Source of the DNA: Patiria pectinifera
Lineage: Eukaryota; Echinodermata; Asteroidea; Valvatida; Asterinidae
Direction of reading: 5' to 3'
Assembly: GCA_029964075.1 (NCBI GenBank)
Contig: CM057135.1
Location: 6,805,001 to 6,869,000, forward strand
Length of the DNA: 64,000 nucleotides
The notes beneath the pieces were generated by a model. It made no database searches. It was not told where the DNA came from and saw nothing but the letters and a program-made list of their open reading frames with translations. How positions within the stretch are numbered: position 1 is the first letter of the stretch; the number at the start of each line of letters is the position of its first letter. The translations under genes and the position numbers were made by a program. This document shows, one piece after another, positions 42,844-54,165 of the stretch.

Positions 42844-44524
42844 AGCCACATTCAAACACTGATTCGACCGAGTAACATCACCCTGTTTTACTCTCTCACA
42901 GAATAAAGAATTAACGTCAAAGTGAACTGGCCGTATTCAAAGTTCCCTATTTTCGACTCCGATTCCCGGTGTCACAATTATATCCTTTTAATTTTCCTCC
43001 AAGAGGCATGCACGAGGAAACCACCCTAATGCCAAGGAGGCCGGAATCGAGAAGCTATTGAGGAAAGCAAACTCCAGACCTTCCAGGTGGATGAATTAAA
43101 ATGTACGTTCATTTCTGCAAATTGGACGTTTTTCACACACATCTGCTACATATCCTAGTTACTGTTTATATTTGTCTTTGTTCTTCCATGGATGCGCTGC
43201 AGAAGAATGTACATAAGGAATGAGTTACAAACTAACATGAAAATGACGTACATTATACGCATGTGTTTTTTGGCATGTTACAAAGAATTATCAACTTTCT
43301 TATACATAACATTTCAGTGTTTATAACTTTGTGGGGATTATGGGAATTGGTCACCCTTCTTTACACATTTTTGAGTTGTGACGGATACACAATTTTCAAT
43401 AAGATGCTAATAGAATTCATGAGTTGTTATTATATGGCATGAGCTGCCAATTTTTGTTTGCGCTGGGAACCTTTATATACTGCGATCAGTTTGTGCTTGC
43501 CAAACCCCAGTAAAATTCAGTCGACAATCAACATTTTAATGACTAGATCAGCAACTTGGCAGTATGTTTTAAGTATAAGTGAACATGTAGGAATTGCCTT
43601 TGTAAATATTGTACTGTGAACTTAGCCAGTAGGGGTCTGTACTGTGATCTTGTTCCTTTAAGTGATTTGCACTGTAGAAACCTCGAAATGATGCAGCAGC
43701 TCCATCTGAGGATATTTAAGAAGATTAAGATCAGATGACCAGTGAAGACTTTTATATTAACAACTAAAGACCAGTTGGAGTCTGGATGATACTGGCCAAG
43801 CACATACTAATCGCCATTCAAAAATACCTTTCCGGTCCAAAAAGTTAAAAATAATTCGGTCCAAAAGTCAAAATACATGATTAGTCAAATATAAAATTTC
43901 ATTTTCTTCCACAGCTATTTTACTCTATATGTTTTGCGGACACCGGTCTAAATCAGTTGTTTAAAACTGGCAACGTGACGAGCTCTCGAGCGACCATTTT
44001 ATCTGGTATTTATGATTTAACCTTATTTCCAACTTTTCTTGTTGCTTTGTTCAAGGGTTCATGTATTTTGGTGTAATTTTTTTAATGCAAATAAAAATTC
44101 CTGTACATTTTCTTTTCTCCAGTACGCCATCGAGCAAAACTTTTTCGCAGACGTTTTTATTCAGCACATATTCTAGCACAATAACTGTTTGTAATAAATC
44201 AAATTTACAACTTTTTAGAAAATTAATTTGGTTTTAATTTCTAATATCTACAGGTACAGATAGAAATCCATGAAACTTCAAGTTCTGTAATTTGCAGTTC
44301 CAGACCAAGAATAAAGTTGATAAAACACAGAATCACTTAGTGTTCTAGTCTTGTGCTTCACTAAGTTTCGAAATGACTTTTCAGAATAGTTTTGGAAATT
44401 GCAGAAAGTGGATTTACTTTTGTTGATGGATTAATTTCATTTTCCAGTGTCATTTTCCACTCTCTCTGGAAAATAAAAGTCCATAATGAAGACTTCTTGC
44501 ATTATCAAAGGGCACAATAAATGT
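42844..44524. other. AT-rich intergenic region
   Basis: No gene or well-defined element. The minus frame 43543-43803 has no recognisable domain. Confidence 0.45.
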
Positions 44525-44955
44525 TTTAGGAACGTACGAAAAAAAACGTAATAAAACGTTATTTCAACGTAACCCTGATGTTTTTGACGTTTTTAAAACG
44601 TTTGTTGCACGTCTGTTGGTTGTTTGAACGTCCAAAACGTTCTAAGATGGCCTTTGTTACGTCTTTAGTCACTAGTAGAACGTTTTTAATACGTTTTGTA
44701 CATTCTTAGAACATTTATGGCACGTCAGTTGGTTGTCTGAACGTCCAAAACGTTTTATGTAGGTCATTGTTAGGTCTTAAGTAACTACTAGCAAGTTGTT
44801 AATACGTTTTTTTACATTCAACAAACGTTCTTAGAACGTCGCAAGAAAACATTTTTAAAACGTCCAAAAGTGTCCACAACCTGCCGTCCTCAAAACGTTT
44901 TTTGAAAACGTTCTCAAAACCAAAGAGGCACGTTTAGAAAACGTTCAGAAAACGT
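44525..44955. repeat. ACGTT-rich element with internal duplication
   Basis: More than twenty AACGTT/ACGTTT/AAACGT words within 430 bp. A segment with GCACGTC(T/A)GTTGGTTGT then TGAACGTCCAAAACGTT is duplicated (about 44612-44660 and 44721-44766). Its right edge touches the end of the L1-like ORF1. Confidence 0.7.
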
Positions 44956-45679
44956 GATACGGTTTGCTTGGATGTTCCGTTATGAATATGTTGTTGCCCT
45001 TGAACTTGTTGTCCTTGAGATGTTTTGCTGCTTTCTTCAAGATGAATTGGCGATCGCTGTATCGAAGAAGCTGGCAGTGAATTGGTCTAGGGCGTGGTAA
45101 GCGGAGTGCTGCAGCTGCGCCTGTACCGGGTGGTGGACCCATGTGATGTGCCCGGTCGATCTCAATCTCGTCGGCACCTTGGAGCTTCAAATGACTGGTC
45201 AAGAGCTCATGGACGAAGTCCTTGCACGATCCCGATCCGGCCTCAGATCCCTGAGGAATGCCTTGTATGACAACGTTCTTGCGGCGACTTCGATTATGGA
45301 TGTCATCAATCTTGTCTTGTAGGTTACTGATGATCCATATGTTGTACTCAATTTTGTTTTGTTGATTAGTGTGTCTTGAGTTTCCTGAACAAACGTTACA
45401 GATGATTTGAGTTCAGTGATGTCTGTGGCATTTGAAGACACCTGTTGGTGGGTCTGTTGGTGCTTAAGCTCTAAGGAGCTCAGTCGTGATTCGATATTGG
45501 GGATTGACGCCAGAACCTTGTCAAGCTTGTCGTCATTGATCGATAGCTTATCACTGCATACACATGACGCAACACAGCCGCCATCTTGGTTGCTGTCATT
45601 CGGGCTCGGGAGATCTTTTTTTTTAGCTGGGTTTTCGGCGACTCGGAGGTGCTTTCGTTGTTGAATCCTTGTCGGTCAT
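44945..45679 (-). pseudogene. L1-like ORF1 protein (LINE), broken
   Basis: On the minus strand the start MTDKDSTTKAPPSRRKPS (ATG at 45679) is followed after stops by SDKLSINDDKLDKVLASIPN and coiled-coil-like LSSLELKHQQTHQQVSS (45560-45440). Then come NLQDKIDDIHNRSRRKNVVI, QGIPQGSEAGSGSCKDFVHE, and EIDRAHHMGPPPG, PRPIHCQLLRYSDRQFILKK, AAKHLKDNKFKGNNIFITE. The order coiled coil, an RRM-like strand (RSRRKNVVIQG(I)P), then R(A)HR(I/M)G...RPI...LRY.DR is that of L1/Tx1-type ORF1p, an RNA chaperone. Frameshifts separate the three blocks. No ORF2 is found on its 3' side. Confidence 0.75.
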
Positions 45680-45884
45680 GGTAAGATGTGTCTTTCTAAG
45701 TAAACAGTAGTGGCAATATTTCTTCCAAAATGACGCAAAATGTATGTAAACTTACTCCTCACGCATCACTCGCTGAATGACAGTAAAGTGTCGGTAGATT
45801 GCAAAGTGTTTTCTCCCTACTTTGTGCATATTGCATTGTGAAAACTTGAAACTTTTTCATTTTATTGTAGACATAATCTTATCT

Positions 45885-46390
45885 GTTTTTGTTGTGCCCG
45901 GAACAGTGCATCGTCAGGTGTTCCTCGCCAAGTGGTCTAGGTAGCTGATGTCTGCGTTGCTGCCTTTGGTGGTTGTCATCCCTTCGTCGATGAGGTAGTT
46001 GGTCTGTGGTGTCACTCCCTCGCAACATATACACCAAAGATGCCGCACTTGCGGGGGTCAGGGAATACATGGGGCCTGGCTGGAGGGGATTGGCAGAGTA
46101 GTGCACCTGCTGAGCGAAATCGAAACTGTAATGCATGGTGAAAGGTCGAGAGCAGGGCCTGTTTCTGCAAATTCACCGAGCCTCACTGTTTCCTTGGCCA
46201 AAGAAACTTCCTCTTTGTACATGGTGCGTTCGTCACGGACATGCAAAAGATGTGCCTCCTGCTTTTTGAGCGTTTCCGACTTCAGATCTTTGGTGCGGTT
46301 GACGGCCTTGAAGATTATGCTCTTGTTCTTCCACTCCCAGAAGAGATCCGTCAACGGCTTGCAGCACACTACATGTGGACAGTTGCACTC
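45885..46390 (-). pseudogene. Fragment of a widespread uncharacterised, probably transposase-derived protein
   Basis: Minus-strand frames give CCKPLTDLFWEWKNKSIIFK, LKSETLKKQEAHLLHVRDER, YKEEVSLAKETVRLGEFAET and ALDLSP. A second frame gives MHYSFDFAQQVHYSANPLQP and GPMYSLTP, and a third RKCGIFGVY, TNYLIDEG. The end LTMHCSGHNKNR corresponds to a (H)xDNCSGQNKN(R) motif. The HYSFD(F/Y)AQQVHxPxxxxQxGPxYF segment and the D(N)CxGQNKN motif mark a very large family of hypothetical proteins in fish, cnidarians and lancelets; the conserved acidic residues suggest a DDE-type transposase, which is my inference. At least two frameshifts. Its 3' part is lost past 45885. Confidence 0.65.
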
Positions 46391-46922
46391 ACAACTTCTG
46401 CTTAAGCTATATGCTCTGTGACCTGTTGATTAATAAATTAAAGAAATTGCACAGCTATCAGAAAAGTCAGGTCTGGAGTTTCATGGAAACACTGAAGACA
46501 ATTGCTTCGATCCCTCTGCTTTTTTTGCATCTGGCCCCTTGAAAGATGCCCGTAGAGGCTTCTAAGGCCTCCCCCCCCCCCCCAAATATTATCCCAATTA
46601 CATGGCATTTAAACATAGGAAGGGGTAGTTGGGTTTTTTTTTTTCTGGAGGCAATATTTTGGGGACGATCAGAAATTACGGATGTGTCTGCGTGTTGTCA
46701 ATTGTAAAAGGTAGTAATTGACGGTTTGTGTTTTTCCCCCTCATTTCCCCCCAAAATACATTAGGGGCTGTCCAAACAGGGTATGTAGGGAAACAGCAAT
46801 ATTGTTGTTTGTCTTCCCCGTTACTTAAGGAAAGAATGTGTTGCATTTACCAGGATGATAATCTAGGAAAAAAGAGGAGCTAAATAAAATCACTTTCAAG
46901 TTGGTGGCTGGCCTAATTTATT
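46391..46922. other. Spacer
   Basis: No gene recognised; a poly-C run of fourteen at 46571-46584. Confidence 0.4.
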
Positions 46923-47222
46923 TTGAATTTTTTATCAAGTACCTACTGTCTCCATAGTGGGTTTGTAGACGTCTCTCCAAATCCCTGCTTTAGTGTTGGA
47001 AGACGGTTACAGGCGGAGGTCCCCTCTCTTGAAACCAGGTACTCTCCCAGGAAGAACGAGGGCATGTTCTCCCGCGAAGTTCACGATGAACTTACGGAAA
47101 TATACGGGTGGTATCTTCATAAGTTAAAAGACGGTCACTCCAGCTTTATTCCGACGAGGAGTCAGCTCTCTTTACCACTTCTGGCAAGCGCTGACCTTGT
47201 CCTTTCTAACTCTGTAGAATAA
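46923..47222 (+). CDS. Unrecognised open segment
   Basis: From about 46960 the frame reads VDVSPNPCFSVGRRLQAEVP, SLETRYSPRKNEGMFSREVH and DELTEIYGWYLHKLKDGHSS, ending in TAA. The middle is protein-like (mixed charged helices), so a decayed exon or element fragment is possible. No start, splice sites or family recognised. Confidence 0.2.
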   Translation: MNFLSSTYCLHSGFVDVSPNPCFSVGRRLQAEVPSLETRYSPRKNEGMFSREVHDELTEIYGWYLHKLKDGHSSFIPTRSQLSLPLLASADLVLSNSVE

Positions 47223-47254
47223 CAAACAATGTGCATTGAGAAGGGTTTTCAAGA

Positions 47255-50200
47255 TGACGTCATCGCAGGGCATGTGACGTCATGTGATAAAGCTTTATTT
47301 TTGTCTTTGTACACGGATTTTAGTACACGCCACTTTTGGCATTTGTCTTTGTCATACATCATTCGAATTAAGCATATGCATTGTACTTATGGCAAATTTG
47401 TGTCCCGAAGAGTGACGTCATGATAACGTCATCAGGGTCACGTGACGTCATCAAAAACGTGCATATTTTGAAGTCCTATATCTACAGAACGTAAGTTCGA
47501 TTGGGTTGAAACTCGGTATGTAGGTAGGCCGGGAAGTGTTATAGGGTCATTCCGTGCCAATTCAACGGGCCATGGCGCCATATGTCACAGATTTTGTTCA
47601 GACTTGGTGGAAAGGTTGTTAGTTGTTCTATAGATGATATCGAAAGCAAACATTCATATTGCTTTCCATTAAGGTGTTACGGTAGCACAAAGTTTAGTGA
47701 ACTTTGCCCAAAAAAGGGGAAACTGACTGGCCCATAGAATAATTCGCTGACTTTACGGACCGATATCTTGAGATTGAAATTGATTTGGAGGCTGAATTTG
47801 GATACATAGGTACAACTACTGTAGTAGAGCAGGAATATAGGAAAATGATACCCATCATGCCTCACACCTTATTTTACGGGGGGTCAAAAATGATCCGTCA
47901 TGATGCGTCACATGCATTTTTTTCAAATTTTGAAGGCCCCTAATCTTGGAACTTTGCATTACCTTTTTTTAATTTCAATTTTAATGTAATCTCTGACTAC
48001 TATTATTGACATTTATGTGAAAGAAAGAGCAACTGCAGATGTCTTCCCAGATCTGGGTGACCCCAATATGGCCCCCAGCCAGAAATCCGCCTCAAAATTT
48101 GCCCAAAAAAAGGGGAGAAATCCCCATGTGGTTCAGGTGATATAATTTTCTAGGCTTTTTATTAAGAAAGAGTGCATCTTCAAGATTAATATTATCGAAA
48201 AAAAATCCTGTGTATCTGACATTTTCATGAAAAATAAAAGCTGCAAAAACACCCCCAAATTGGGCGACAATGTGTGTTAGACACACATTGTGCATGTACA
48301 GGCAATTTTGCCTGACCCCAATTCATCTCCGAAGCATAAATTGAACTTTTTTTGGCTTATGTGTATCTCAGTATGTCTCTCTACCTAATGTTGGTCCAAA
48401 AACTACATGAACATCCACACATTATGTCCAAATTGTAGTGGGGGCCAAGGTTCTGTGACATATGGTGCCATGGCCTGTTGAATTGACACGGAATGACCCT
48501 ATAGGTTAATTCATATCTCACGAACACGACTTTCAAATTTATATTTGTTTTGGTTTGTTACGTAATAGGTATATGCACACAATTTTGGGAAAAAAAGTGT
48601 AACGTCATCATGACGTCATCAAATATGTTTTTTAAAACACATATAAGGGAAGGTCCAATCGTCATGAAACTTGGTGGGTAGGTAGAAGTGACGTCACAAT
48701 GACGTCATTTTTTTTGCTGTTTCGGCACTTTTGCCAAAACAGCCTTTGTTTTCGTTAAGATTTTTTGTTTTACTTTTTCGCAAAGTTGCGGAAGAGCCTT
48801 TGTGTTTGTTTTGATTTGTTTTGCTTTTCCTCAAAGTTGCGGAAAAACCTTTGTTTTTGCTTCATTTTTTCTCCCTTTTACCGAAATCCTATAGACTTTG
48901 TACATGTTTTATTGACGCAGCACTTTGGACCTAAAACAAATTCGTATTCTAATGAAACTATGTAAAGACCCCATAGTGAGTTTGTGTCCCGAAGAGTGGT
49001 GTCATGATTACGTCATCATGGGTCACGTGACGTCATCTTAAATGTGCAAACTTTAAGACCCTATATCTAAAGAACTGTAAGTTGGATGGGGTTGAAGCTA
49101 TATATCTAGGTAGACCCAACCTCGTCCCCAGGGTGTCGAAGAGTACGCGCCCATCACTACCTGCTCTCTCACCATGGTATTGGGTCATTTGCATGTGCAA
49201 GATTTTTGAACACGTATGCAAATGAGGAACAGTCTGGTGCCTGGATATGCGTTACACATTAGCGTTTGTTTTTGTGTGCGGTGTCTGGGGCAAAAACAGA
49301 GTCAATTCGTAGCAGCGCGAGCACGGCGTGAGTTACGAAAACACGAATTTTGAAATCAAACTGTTACGATCTTATCAAGACAACATGCAGTATCATATTT
49401 CATATTAATATGAGCAAATTGGAAAGGAAATTAGTATTTTCGAGAAAGCGTGGACGAATGGTCGCAAAAACACGTACTGCACGTTGTGAATAATAACACC
49501 AAGTACACGATAAAAATCCCATTACTAGCCAATTGCGGTATCCGATCAGGATACAGGAAGAAAGTTTCCTATCCAGGGCTATTGGAAACGCGGTTAGAAA
49601 TAAAGTAAGCGCTGGGGACGCGGTTGAGGTAGACCGTGATGTGTTATAGGTAAAAATTGAGGTGACGTCATCATGGCGTCATCGTGTGATTTTATATCGA
49701 TTTTTGAAGTTTTGGACCTTTAAGCCATATTTCACTTACGCAATATGCTAAATTCAAAATTCTTTTTGAATTATGTTTGTTAGATAACAAATATATTAAC
49801 AAAATTGTGCAAAATTGTGTGACGTCATTATGACGTCATCCAAAATGCAATTTTTTTTTTTTTTTTTTAAATCACATAAGGGAGAGTCCATTCGTCATGA
49901 AACTTGGTTGGTTGGTAGATTATAGTACAAGTACACAAAATCTGAAATGACGTCACGACTACGTCATCGGTAGATTTTTTACGAATTTTAAAACATTAAC
50001 AATTTTATTCTTACAAAATTTAACACTTTTATTCATCCAACTGGCTTCAAACATGCTTAATTCAAAATTATTTTTGTATTAGGTTTGTGTTGTAAAAGGT
50101 ATCTGCACAATTTTTTTTGAAAATGTGCGACGTCACGATGACGTCATCAAAAACGAGATTTTTAAAATCAACTTGTTTACATTTTCTTCTAATGCAAAAT

Positions 50201-50994
50201 TTGACAAGGTATTTTTAAAAGTATTTCTTTACATGTATTCTTTAAAAAATGCAGAAAGCCTGTGTCCTGTTTATCGAACAGGCATAGCTCTAGTTAGCTG
50301 TTTCGTTGTACACACCGGAACAGCTCTTGTTTTCATTAAGATTTTTTAGCTGTTTCGGTGACAGCTCTTGTTTTCGATTTTTTTTTTCTTTTTCTTTTTT
50401 TTCTTTCTTTCTGTTTTAATTTTTTTTTTCATCTTCATCATCTTCTTTCGTCGATTTTCAAAGGGCATTTTTGACTCTTTGCTAGTAATTCATTTGCATC
50501 AATCTTTGTCCAAGCAAAGGCCCTAATTCAAACAAAATTGTGTAATAATGACGTCATCCGGTGCGTATTTATAGGCAATTAAATTGTGACACTTTTAATA
50601 TTTAAAAATGCATAAGAAATCAACCGTACGCGTCCGAAGTACTTTGTTACCGGCAAGTGGTAAAGTAGGTTGAGGTCTTTATTTCATTCAGTGTGCGTGA
50701 AATTACGTGACCCTTGCTTCCGGTCAAAACCGGAAGTGGCTATGTTTTGAAAATGGTAATAGATATGAACTTGCTTTCAACGGTGTTAGTCTCTTGGCTA
50801 AAAGTATTCTTCAAATCATCTACCAATGACGTCATGCAATCTTCGAGCGCCCTCTAGAGACAGGTGGAAAATTTTAAAAAATGTATTTTGAATAGATGTC
50901 TGTGGCGAAGTTTGTCGGAATCGCTTAAATGTTAGTGTGTATGATGACCTTGACCCACTTAAGACGTCTGCGAAGTTTTAGGCGTATGACGTCA
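47255..50994. promoter_or_regulatory. Cluster of sixteen perfect TGACGTCA (CRE/ATF-type) palindromes
   Basis: Perfect octamers start at 47255, 47275, 47413, 47443, 48611, 48689, 48700, 49028, 49663, 49820, 49831, 49948, 50139, 50549, 50827 and 50987. Many degenerate copies (ACGTCATC) lie beside them. They often come in pairs 11-30 bp apart and are followed by ATC. The surrounding DNA also repeats: GTCATGAAACTTGGT(G/T)GGT at 48661 and 49895, and CCTATATCTA(C/A)A(G)AAC then GGGTTGAA at 47477 and 49060, so the cluster is part of a repeat family. Whether CREB/ATF proteins bind is not known. Confidence 0.75.
47544..48499. mobile_element. DNA-transposon-like element with about 50-bp terminal inverted repeats
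   Basis: Left end GGGTCATTCCGTGCCAATTC and right end GAATTGACACGGAATGACCC are reverse complements with few mismatches over about 50 bp (to CATATGTCACAGA). Both are flanked by TATA (47540-47543, 48500-48503), a likely target duplication. Inside, (C)AAAAAAGGGGA-words and ACACACATTGTG occur, and no transposase was recognised. It splits the CRE-rich region. Confidence 0.75.
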
Positions 50995-51910
50995 TCAGAA
51001 CGGAAGTTCCGTTGAAAAGACCTTTCTTTTTTCAAAAATTGCTAACAAATCAATTCGTACAGATATAATATTGAATTGTCCATTAATTGGTAGCGTAAAC
51101 ATTTGCCTCAACAGTGCCAAGTTCCCAGCTTGTCAAATTGTTCCCACAGATGACGCGGCGTCGATCGGTAAAAACAATACCCTTGCGCAAGTTGCAAGTT
51201 GGGGCAGAGAGCTCTTAAACATACACATGACTTCCACACGTATAGCACGTACATGTGACTTTGAAACGTCGTACAATGCAATGTACATTACGTCGCTTCA
51301 TTCTCGCCGAAAGAGGGCAGTACATAACTTTAACGGTTGCACGGAGCGCACAGGCTAGGCTGTGCGAGGCAGCGTAAAACGCTTTTACGGGGTCAAAAGG
51401 GCAGCGTGTCGCAAAAAAATACAGCGCACACAGCGTACAAAGTGAATGGCGCCCCCATTCGCCAATCAGTAGACTTGTATCATTGCTTTTGTTCTGCTTC
51501 AGGGGACGGGCAACAGACAGATGTCGTTCCTTTCTTAGTATACATGTAGATACCAAATCGGAAGCCATGATGATGTCATAATGGGTCGCAGTGCATCATC
51601 TTATAGGTGTACAGTCTGCAAGTCCTAAATCTATATACATGTATATATAAACAAAAACAATAACAGCACATAAAATAATAATGCAATAAAACAGAAAAAC
51701 ATCACCTCAATTAAAAAATAATAATGCGGAAAAAATTCAAAGGCGTTGTTTTAGTTAATTAAATGAAATGACTGCAATAATTTATGTTATTGAAACTTAC
51801 ACGATCATATTATTTATTCAAATGAGAACGTGCTAAGATGATTAGTCTCATTACACTCCAAACAAACCCCCCCCCCCCAAAAAAAAAAACCCAATCAGTT
51901 CAAAATTACA
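50995..51910. other. Spacer
   Basis: No gene recognised. The frames at 51071-51358 (+) and 51215-51568 (-) overlap and have no domain. The A-rich part at 51650-51730 may be the 3' tail of the minus-strand LINE fragment that follows. Confidence 0.35.
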
Positions 51911-52130
51911 GAGTCCTAGAGAATCTCACTCCAAGTATGTCCAGCTCCTGAACTCTCTGCAGGGGCTTTCCTCCCATAATCAATTCTAGAGGCTGCTCAG
52001 AAGAATACTTTCTGCTCAGAAAAATCACCTTGCATTTCTCTGTGGCAAACATGACGTTCCATTTTTGCCCTCACTCGTAGATCGTCTGGAGTTCTTCGTT
52101 CAGAGAGACGGTGGCAATGTCGGCATCCAG
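51911..52130 (-). pseudogene. LINE reverse transcriptase fragment (palm to thumb)
   Basis: On the minus strand the frame reads DADIATVSLNEELQTIYE, stop, then GQKWNVMFATEKCKVIFLSR, KYSSEQPLELIMGGKPLQRV and QELDILGVRFSRTL. DADIA is a changed (Y/F)ADDIA motif C, and (W)GxKWNVxFxxEKCKxxxxSR and LGVxF are the classic following blocks of non-LTR RTs. A TGA replaces the Trp before GQKW. About 73 codons remain. Confidence 0.75.
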
Positions 52131-52556
52131 CGGGCAATTTCATCTGCTGTAGAGTCAGCATGTTTCCCTGAATACAATATAATAGGAAGTGGTTTATAAG
52201 AAGCAACACTCATACAAAATTATGTCTCGTACAATTTTGCCACCTAGCTTTACTTTTGCAAAATGCTAAAATATTATGGGACACACTCAATTTTACCAGT
52301 TGCATTCAAGGTACACTATTTGCAGAGATGTAGGTTCTGTTGCAAATGCCTCATTCAAGGACAATTCAATTTGTCAGTAGCATACCCCTTGTATTCTGTA
52401 TCATTTGCTTTTTACCTCAAATTTGAGGTAAATAGGTCAGACTGCAGTTTTCCGCGTGTATTTTTATAAGCAAAGTATGAAACTGTCCAAAGTTTGAAAA
52501 TAGAGTAGGTTTCAGGTAATGGTAATGGAAACAAAGTTTCATGATAAATCTTATTC

Positions 52557-53045
52557 ACCTGAACCATGTTCATATACTGGCATACAGAGTGATGCTTTTG
52601 AAGAGCACACTGGCCATGACAACTGGCAAAAAACAAGTAGATTTGTAGTTGAAACCTTCTACAGAAGGTGGATACAAGACAATGACATGTGTGATTGTCT
52701 ATTACCGCCAAGACTCACACACACACCAAACATAAGCCAGCAAGTTTCACTTTGAAGAACACTTGAACACCACCAACCAAAACTGTAGAAAACCCGGAAA
52801 ACCTGCAAATCTGTGGATTTGTAGTTGATGGCTTCTACAGTAAGTGGATAGAAGAGAATGACATGTGAGGGTTTACTAACTCCAGTGCTCAAACAAACCA
52901 AACACAAACAAGCAATTCTGAATTTGAAAAACACTTGAACACCACCAACCAACCCCCCCCCCCCCAAAAAAAACTCAGAAAATCTGACAATCTCACTCAC
53001 CTCAACCATGTTCAAATACTGGCAGGTAAAGTGATCCTGTTGGAG
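52557..53045 (-). repeat. Duplicated module, exon-like on the minus strand
   Basis: GATTTGTAGTTGA then CTTCTACAG(A/T)AAG(G)TGGATA(C/G)AAGA and GAACACTTGAACACCACCAACC occur twice, 177 bp apart (52640-52781, 52817-52952). ACC(A)TGAACCATGTTCA(T/A)ATACTGGCA occurs near 52557 and 53000. On the minus strand both ends read as CCAGTAT(T/A)TGAACATGGTT(G/C)AG followed by GTGAGT or GTGAAT, like two copies of one small exon (DHFTCQYLNMVE and HHSVCQYMNMVQ) with donors. Confidence 0.55.
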
Positions 53046-53197
53046 AGTAAATAACACACAGAGCTCTGGGTGGCCCCACTGTAATGTGGCCAATAGTTAT
53101 GACTTTGATGTACACATCTGCTTCAGGTGCTTTTGTAGCTGATAAGTCGTACATGTAAGCTGAACAGACTGGTCCAGCCTAAGCAGGTGTATGGTCA

Positions 53198-53464
53198 GTG
53201 GCAGGTGCCAAAGCATTATTGTTCTTACACTGGCTGCCAAATCGACTGTTTGTCCACATCTATCGCTACATCAATCTTGACATCAGAGAAGATTACATTT
53301 CTAAGTATGTGTTACTGAATTCTCTGATCAATGCATATCAGTGGGTGGCTCTTCTTGAGATGTGCGTCACATGCAGATCTCCTCGTCACAAGGAGTCCGA
53401 TATTCTCAATTGTTTTTTAAGGATTCTTTGTTTAAAGAATAATTGCCTCAATGTTGAGCTATAG
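53198..53464 (+). CDS. Unrecognised open segment
   Basis: KALLFLHWLPNRLFVHIYRY, INLDIREDYISKYVLLNSLI and NAYQWVALLEMCVTCRSPRH read as mixed helices and lack low complexity, but there is no start codon in good context, no splice evidence and no family I recognise. Confidence 0.2.
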   Translation: MAGAKALLFLHWLPNRLFVHIYRYINLDIREDYISKYVLLNSLINAYQWVALLEMCVTCRSPRHKESDILNCFLRILCLKNNCLNVEL

Positions 53465-54165
53465 CACTTTTGAAGCTCAGACCACTGGGTAGCTGTGCTT
53501 ATAACTAATAATGGTCTTTATGTTTTCTAAGATTTCTACTTTGATCTCAGCAAAATGAAAGATGCAATTCATGAGCTTCCTCCTTGGAAAACCACCTATC
53601 TTTGGCTTTAGCATTAAGAGAAAGCTAAATTTGCATTGGACAAGGTGTTGATCTGTGCAGTGTGACACTGTGCACTTGACATCAAGCCGGTCATGCTGTT
53701 TTGAAAAGCATCTTTCTATGATATATCTCGGTGTCAATGTTTCACTGTACTATTTTTACATTGTTTACTTGCCATGAATGACATAATTCCATCTTGCACC
53801 TTGTGTACAGTCGACTCTCGTTAATAAGAGGTCCTTGGGACTTTACAAATTCCCTCGTTATAACAGGAACCTTGTATTGTCAGGAGTTGAAAACAAAGAA
53901 AACATAAGAGTTGGGGACCAACAATTTTTCTTGTTATAACAGGAACCTTATATTCACAGTGATATTGTTAATGAGTTCGAGTGTACGTCTTTTGAGTATA
54001 CAACTTGAAAAATGAACATGATTTACCAAAAAAACCCATCATAATTTCATGACTACTTCAAATTAGTCAATTGTATTTTACTTTGAAAGGTCAGCTTCAC
54101 CATGTTCACATAAAAACAACATTATTTAACAATATAACATTTAATAGAAAAACTTGTATGTATAC

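Noticed and set aside
49840-49868. Poly-T run as LINE tail
   Set aside because: No LINE coding sequence or target duplication next to it; poly-T and poly-A runs are common here.
51071-51568. Overlapping ORFs near 51.1-51.6 kb
   Set aside because: They overlap on opposite strands, lack recognisable motifs, and splice sites do not support either.
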